From contig JAJDEH010000366.1 of the NCBI GenBank assembly GCA_029259935.1, forward strand, positions 1 through 11,349: a stretch of 11,349 nt of DNA, read 5' to 3'. Positions 7,995-11,349 of this stretch are shown piece by piece. Each line of letters begins with the position of its first letter. Position 1 is the stretch's first letter. The position numbers and the translations under genes are program-made. The notes beneath the pieces were generated by a model, which saw only the letters and a list, made by a program, of their open reading frames with translations, was not told the origin of the DNA and ran no database searches. The DNA is from Planctomycetota bacterium (GTDB lineage: Bacteria; Planctomycetota; Planctomycetia; Pirellulales; Pirellulaceae).

Positions 7995-9293
7995 TTAACG
8001 AAATTCGTCGTGGCATCTGGCGCAAGACTGGTTGACGACCCCCACGGCTTCTTTCGTCTTCTCGAAATCGCCGGCTTCCGCCAGGCGGCGAACTTTTCGA
8101 GCGGCAGTTCCGAGCCTTGTGGCATGAACAACATAGTCTTCATCATCGGCGTCGTCGCGCCCCTTCTGACGAATCGCGGTAGCGATCAGCAAGACGATAG
8201 CCGCTTCGCGCTGGATTTCGTCTTGGCTGAGCCGAAAATTCTCGGCGTCGCCGGTCCCTCTTTTCAGCGTGGTACTCCAAGCGATTTCCATCCGCTTCAT
8301 CAAAGGTGGCCGATCGCCGACTTTCGACCAATCGGTTTTGCGATCCACCTTGCCGACCGCCATGACGCGTCCCCGAAGGACCAGGTCGCGCAGTTCGCGG
8401 CGCGTCTGTTTTGCTTCCTTTAAGCTCAACGGACTTCCGACCTTGCAAACCTTGGCCGTTCGCGAGAACATGTCTCGCAAATAGGGTGCCTGTTTTTTCC
8501 AAGGCAAGTCCCCGTCGTATTCGCCAATCACGGCGAACAGTAGTGCCAACTCGCTATAGATCACCCGGCAATGCCGGTAACCGCCTCCGTTAAATTCCGC
8601 GCGCGTGAGTTCGACGTTCTCCACCGCCAGCAGCAAACGCTTAACTTCGCCCTCAAGGAACCCTTGCGTCGCGATTTTTGACCAAGCGACGTTCATGTCG
8701 CCAGCCATGGGAGCGGCGACCGCGGCAACGAGTTGCAATTGCTGGTCGAGTTCGTCGCCCCGAAGAAACGCGGCAGGCAGCAGATAGCCGTTTTTCTTGG
8801 CGGCCGCCCGGGTGGTAATCAGCACCGCCTTTGCCGCGCCAGGCCGTTGCGGATCGTCGGCAACCGTCCACACGACTCTCTGCTGTTTGCTGGACGGGTC
8901 CGCGACAGGCGGTCTGAACGGGTTCATCTGCCGCGCGACGCTGGTTAATGCTTCGGACAACGGCCGGCCTTTCAACACCAATTCCTTGATCCGCTGATTC
9001 CGGGTGATGCCGTCGCGCTGCAAGGCATCGGTATCAAAGCGGATCGCGAAGTCGGCAGGTACGGAATCGTCCGTCGCCCGCGCGTATTCCGCCAACAAGC
9101 GAGCTATGTCAAAGGCCGATCTGGACTTACTTTCAAAATCCAACTTCAAGCGAAGCACTTTGAGCACTGCTTCCGACTCTTTGTCCGGCTCAGCAGATGC
9201 TGCTTCCTTTTCTTGGGACGTCACTTGCCCCTGAGTTGTGGGAAGCAAGAGCCACACGAGCATCAGCGCAATAAGTTGCCAGAATCTTCTCAC
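7995..9293 (-). CDS. STN-like / cytochrome c'-like exported heme protein
   Basis: A 432-residue protein starting at GTG 9293. AGGAGA lies upstream, with GGAG 8 nt before the GTG, and the first residues R-R-F-W-Q lead into a hydrophobic Sec signal ending near T-Q-G-Q (residue 23). The longer frame from ATG 9371 adds 26 residues with no signal features. Residues about 42-169 resemble the short STN (secretin/TonB N-terminal) domain in planctomycete proteins: an F-D-x-D-A-L segment, an L-K-G-x-P-L-S-E-A-L helix and a final V-L-I-T-T strand. Residues about 180-432 are helical. They include the E-Y-D-G-D-x-x-W-K-K segment that I recall from planctomycete proteins, and end in C424-A-R-C427-H428-D-E-F-R. 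A CxxCH at the extreme C-terminus is the class II (cytochrome c') arrangement. The likely role is a periplasmic electron-transfer or heme-sensing protein. It may partner the cytochrome-bearing dehydrogenase downstream. Function is inferred from motif and position only. Confidence 0.85.
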   Translation of the reverse strand: MRRFWQLIALMLVWLLLPTTQGQVTSQEKEAASAEPDKESEAVLKVLRLKLDFESKSRSAFDIARLLAEYARATDDSVPADFAIRFDTDALQRDGITRNQRIKELVLKGRPLSEALTSVARQMNPFRPPVADPSSKQQRVVWTVADDPQRPGAAKAVLITTRAAAKKNGYLLPAAFLRGDELDQQLQLVAAVAAPMAGDMNVAWSKIATQGFLEGEVKRLLLAVENVELTRAEFNGGGYRHCRVIYSELALLFAVIGEYDGDLPWKKQAPYLRDMFSRTAKVCKVGSPLSLKEAKQTRRELRDLVLRGRVMAVGKVDRKTDWSKVGDRPPLMKRMEIAWSTTLKRGTGDAENFRLSQDEIQREAAIVLLIATAIRQKGRDDADDEDYVVHATRLGTAARKVRRLAEAGDFEKTKEAVGVVNQSCARCHDEFR

Positions 9294-9301
9294 CGTTCCG
9301 T

Positions 9302-9305
9302 CTCC
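9302..9305 (-). promoter_or_regulatory. Ribosome binding site (GGAG) deciding a GTG start
   Basis: Minus strand AGGAGA, with GGAG 8 nt before the GTG at 9293. No ATG lies between it and the signal peptide, so this site is the main reason to prefer GTG over the ATG at 9371. Confidence 0.7.
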
Positions 9306-9325
9306 TAGAGCAGAGAGTCCAAGAA

Positions 9326-9341
9326 TGTTCCGTTGGGAACA
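9326..9341. repeat. 6-bp hairpin in the leader of the cytochrome c'-like gene
   Basis: TGTTCC, loop GTTG, GGAACA: a perfect stem 32 nt upstream of the GTG start. It could be an operator-type inverted repeat or an mRNA leader hairpin. Nothing else supports a specific role. Confidence 0.35.
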
Positions 9342-9416
9342 CGAATGATGGCCAGCGGGCCGGTTGTCCACGCGAGTCTCGCTGGATCATCCTCGTTCCA
9401 CGGGCTTCATCATACT

Positions 9417-9422
9417 ATTCTA
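9417..9422 (-). promoter_or_regulatory. Possible -10 box for the cytochrome c'-like gene
   Basis: TAGAAT on the minus strand, about 124 nt before the GTG start. The same hexamer occurs at 11301-11306 on the plus strand. I see no convincing -35 element at 16-18 nt, so this is weak. Confidence 0.22.
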
Positions 9423-9480
9423 GCCGGACTTTGCCTCAGACTATCTAGCGAGAATCCGTGGTCTTGCAGGCTCAGGATGT

Positions 9481-9501
9481 TCTGGCGAAATTCGCGCCAG
9501 A
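9481..9501. repeat. GC-rich hairpin downstream of the DUF1501 gene
   Basis: TCTGGCG, 7-nt loop, CGCCAGA: a perfect 7-bp stem starting 73 nt beyond the DUF1501 stop. On the minus strand it is followed by AACATCC, not a T-run, so a rho-independent terminator is not supported. It may stabilise the DUF1501 mRNA end or assist another termination mode. A weaker AT-rich stem lies between it and the stop codon, near 9515-9535. Confidence 0.4.
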
Positions 9502-9573
9502 GTGCAGCGTGAAGGAAAGGAAATTTCTTCCTTTTGCCCCACTGACTCCGAGGTAGAATCTTTCGAGCAAAGA

Positions 9574-10938
9574 TCAGACCAGTTCGCGGATCGGCTGCGT
9601 GCCGGACTCGACGAGATAGTGGGGTCGTCCTTGGGCGTCTCGCACGGTGGCCGTGTTCACGTTGATTCCCAAGTTGCGATACAGCGTGGCGAACACTTCG
9701 GCGAATGAAACGGGACGGCTCGCGGCCTCGCCGCCAAGCCGGTCGGTCGAGCCGATGACTTGGCCGTTGGCCATTCCGCCACCGGCCAGCAGGCCCATGG
9801 CAACTCTTGGCCAGTGATCTCGACCAACCTGTTTGCTGATCTTCGGCGTGCGGCCGAACTCGCCCCACACCAAAACCGAGACGTCTTTGTCCAATCCTCG
9901 GTTGTGGAGATCGTCGACAAGCGCCGTAATGGCTTGATCGAGAATTGGAAAATCTTCGCGTTCGCGATTGAAGATCGTGTTATACGAACCGCCGTGCCAA
10001 TCCCACTTGCTGTAATTCACCGTGACGACTCGCGCCCCGGCTTCAACCAGACGCCGCGCCGTCAGGAAGCTTTGCGGTACGCGCGGTGCTCCGTTGCCGT
10101 CGATCCGTTTCACGTCGTCGCCGGTTCCATAGCGAGCTACCGTCTTGGGATCTTCCTTGGAAAGGTCCAGCGCGTCGGCAAGCTTGGACGAAGTCAAAAT
10201 GCCCATCGCTTGTTCCGAAAAGGCGTCAAAGCCGTCCATCTTGCCGCTGGCGTCCGCCGCTCGACGAAATCGATCGACGCTCGACAAGAGACTCTTGCGA
10301 TCCGCCAAACGATCGTAGGTAATGCCTTGCAAGGTCATATCCGATCGGCTCGGTCCCATCGGTCGAAACGATGAATTTGAAATTCCCAACATGCCGGGAG
10401 GCGGCTCGTTATACGGTCCGTGCGTGCACTCGTAACAAAGGCTGACGAAGGGCGGCGTCGCGCGGTGAACGGGTCCTTGCAACTTGTTGACGATGCTGCC
10501 CATGGGAGACCAGCCGCCTAGCGGAGCGGGGTCTCGCGGCTTGCGTCCGGTGTAACATTGAAAAGCGTCGTGCCCCGATTGGGCATCGACTAGCGAGCGG
10601 ATGACCGTGAACTTATCCATCATCCGGGCCATCCGCGGAAAGTGTTCGCAAATTTCCACGCCGGGGACGTTGGTGTGAATGGGCAGATGAGGCCCGGCAA
10701 TTTCGGCGGGAGCATTTGGCTTCAAGTCGAACATGTCTTGATGTGGCGGCCCACCGACCAAGTAAATCAAGATCACCGATTTATGCGACTTGCGAATCCC
10801 GGCTTGCGATTCCAACGCCAAGAGCTGAGGCAGTGTCAAACCGACCGCTCCCATACCACCGATCTTCAAAAAGTTCCGTCGCGAAACGCCATCGCAAAAT
10901 TGACGATTCTGATCGCGAGGTCCCATGATGGTCAGCAT
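9574..10938 (-). CDS. Tat-exported DUF1501 family protein (sulfatase/alkaline-phosphatase-like fold)
   Basis: A 454-residue protein. The ATG at 10938 is chosen because GGAG lies 8 nt upstream and a twin-arginine signal follows at once (S19-R20-R21-N-F-L-K25, then a G/A/L-rich core to about 42). The longer frame from 11082 would bury this signal behind 48 extra residues. Motifs typical of DUF1501 (PF07394) occur in order: G-G-P-P-H-Q-D (62-68), F-D-L-K-P (70-74), S-G-H-D (121-124), W-D-W-H (312-315), G-E-F-G-R-T-P (359-365) and G-R-D-H-W-P (372-377). The conserved His and Asp residues are plausible metal ligands of the alkaline-phosphatase-like superfamily. Length is normal for the family. DUF1501 genes in planctomycetes usually sit next to a DUF1549/DUF1553 cytochrome-type gene, thought to be a secreted pair. 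None is seen here, and the 411 nt upstream hold no gene. The reaction catalysed is not established. Confidence 0.93.
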   Translation of the reverse strand: MLTIMGPRDQNRQFCDGVSRRNFLKIGGMGAVGLTLPQLLALESQAGIRKSHKSVILIYLVGGPPHQDMFDLKPNAPAEIAGPHLPIHTNVPGVEICEHFPRMARMMDKFTVIRSLVDAQSGHDAFQCYTGRKPRDPAPLGGWSPMGSIVNKLQGPVHRATPPFVSLCYECTHGPYNEPPPGMLGISNSSFRPMGPSRSDMTLQGITYDRLADRKSLLSSVDRFRRAADASGKMDGFDAFSEQAMGILTSSKLADALDLSKEDPKTVARYGTGDDVKRIDGNGAPRVPQSFLTARRLVEAGARVVTVNYSKWDWHGGSYNTIFNREREDFPILDQAITALVDDLHNRGLDKDVSVLVWGEFGRTPKISKQVGRDHWPRVAMGLLAGGGMANGQVIGSTDRLGGEAASRPVSFAEVFATLYRNLGINVNTATVRDAQGRPHYLVESGTQPIRELV

Positions 10939-10946
10939 ATGAAAAA

Positions 10947-10950
10947 CTCC
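10947..10950 (-). promoter_or_regulatory. Ribosome binding site (GGAG) fixing the DUF1501 start at 10938
   Basis: Minus strand GGAG, then an 8-nt T-rich spacer and ATG. Together with the Tat signal it rules out the long 5' extension to 11082. Confidence 0.75.
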
Positions 10951-11129
10951 TGGTTGGATTTTCGATGGAAACTGGCCCGCAAAACCACGGGATCGGGCCG
11001 CAACCTCTGGCACTAACGTATCAGAGGAGGCTGATGGTTGCAATATTTCCTGTGGTACCCGTAGTCCGTGCCGGATCGCCAATCCGAATAGACGCTCGTA
11101 TTAAAGACCTAGTATTTTGTCAGGAATTA

Positions 11130-11218
11130 GTTTTCGGGTGGCTGGGGTCGAGCGAAGCGAGCCCCCAGAATTCGCGCTGGGCTCACGTTGTTCGACCCCA
11201 GCCACCCGAGCCGAAAAC
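11130..11218. repeat. Long bipartite palindrome (REP-like or cruciform-forming element)
   Basis: The inner arms at 11134-11151 and 11192-11209 pair perfectly over 18 bp (TCGGGTGGCTGGGGTCGA and its complement). Outside them GTTTTCG (11130-11136) pairs with CGAAAAC (11212-11218), counting one shared base and a bulge of a few nt in the right arm. Inside the 40-nt loop GAGCCC (11159-11164) pairs with GGGCTC (11179-11184). The whole can fold into one interrupted hairpin of about 89 nt. It lies about 190 nt before the DUF1501 start. Neither strand has a T-run after it. Confidence 0.8.
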
Positions 11219-11300
11219 CAAGCTGCGATGGAATGCTAGGCTTAAGGACGATCGCCTAAAGACCTCGCTGGGCAACATTCTAAAAGTTCGATCGGCGCGG

Positions 11301-11306
11301 TAGAAT
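11301..11306 (+). promoter_or_regulatory. Possible -10 box of a divergent gene outside the window
   Basis: TAGAAT, five of six matches to TATAAT, on the plus strand 43 nt from the window end. The -35 region at 17-nt spacing is TTCTAA, a poor match. The idea of a rightward gene beyond 11349 fits the lack of any reading frame here. Confidence 0.22.
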
Positions 11307-11349
11307 CAAACCTCTCCAACCGACAAAAACCACCGTCTTCACGCCAACA

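Larger units (their letters stand above)
10939..11349. other. Gene-free stretch upstream of DUF1501
   Basis: These 411 nt hold no credible coding region on either strand. They contain the DUF1501 ribosome binding site, a 6-bp inverted repeat (CCTCTG 11004-11009 with CAGAGG 11022-11027), a long bipartite palindrome (11130-11218) and a TAGAAT box on the plus strand at 11301. The DUF1501 promoter should lie here on the minus strand, but I found no clear -35/-10 pair. The end of the window may be the upstream region of a divergent plus-strand gene that starts outside it. Confidence 0.7.

Noticed and set aside
9294..9371. ATG at 9371 as start of the cytochrome c'-like gene
   Set aside because: The extension would read through the AGGAGA ribosome binding site and the leader hairpin, and places 26 polar residues before the signal peptide. 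GTG 9293 fits better.
9515..9535. AT-rich inverted repeat (AAAGGAA ... TTCCTTT) as an intrinsic terminator of DUF1501
   Set aside because: The stem is weak and AT-rich, the pairing is ambiguous because the tract is repetitive, and no T-run follows on the minus strand.
9545..9560. Plus-strand TAGAAT near 9554 as a promoter
   Set aside because: It would drive transcription into the antisense strand of DUF1501, with no -35 element and no gene to serve.
10939..11082. Upstream ATG (11082) as start of DUF1501
   Set aside because: It would place 48 residues before the twin-arginine signal. The inner ATG has GGAG at 8 nt.

Overview
The window looks like chromosomal DNA of a planctomycete, most likely a member of the Pirellulales. 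The base composition is moderately GC-rich. All four large genes belong to families typical of the Planctomycetes/Verrucomicrobia: a PVC-type heme-binding dehydrogenase with a ThuA module, a cytochrome c'-like protein with a secretin-N-like front domain, a Tat-exported DUF1501 protein, and a serine beta-lactamase-family/D-Ala-D-Ala dipeptidase fusion. This assignment rests on protein families and style of sequence. No rRNA or other marker gene is present.

Layout: all four genes lie on the minus strand, so they are transcribed from right to left. From right to left: (i) a 411-nt gene-free stretch (10939-11349) with a long bipartite palindrome and a possible divergent promoter; (ii) DUF1501 (9574-10938); (iii) a 280-nt gap with small hairpins; (iv) a 432-residue STN-like/cytochrome c'-like protein (7995-9293), best started at a GTG; (v) a 143-nt gap with two related hairpins; (vi) a 1452-residue ThuA + dehydrogenase + HEAT + cytochrome c + C-terminal beta domain protein (3493-7851); (vii) a 45-nt gap; (viii) a 1134-residue lipoprotein fusing two serine beta-lactamase-family domains, a beta-rich linker and a VanX-type dipeptidase (43-3447); (ix) a perfect hairpin at the left edge (2-20). 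For genes ii-iv the start codon was moved inward from the longest reading frame, because a GGAG ribosome binding site 7-8 nt upstream and an export signal agree on the inner start.

How the genes may work together: every product carries an export signal (Tat, Sec or lipoprotein), so all act outside the cytoplasm. Two carry a covalent-heme CxxCH motif and probably take part in periplasmic electron transfer coupled to oxidation of an unknown, perhaps carbohydrate, substrate. The leftmost product has three predicted catalytic centres of families that act on D-Ala-containing peptides or related esters and amides, so cell-wall peptide trimming or salvage is the most natural guess. The 45-nt gap suggests that the dehydrogenase and the hydrolase fusion are co-transcribed. 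The larger gaps make one four-gene operon less certain. I see no tRNA, rRNA, CRISPR array, insertion sequence or phage gene. The most notable points are the triple-enzyme fusion and the intergenic palindromes.
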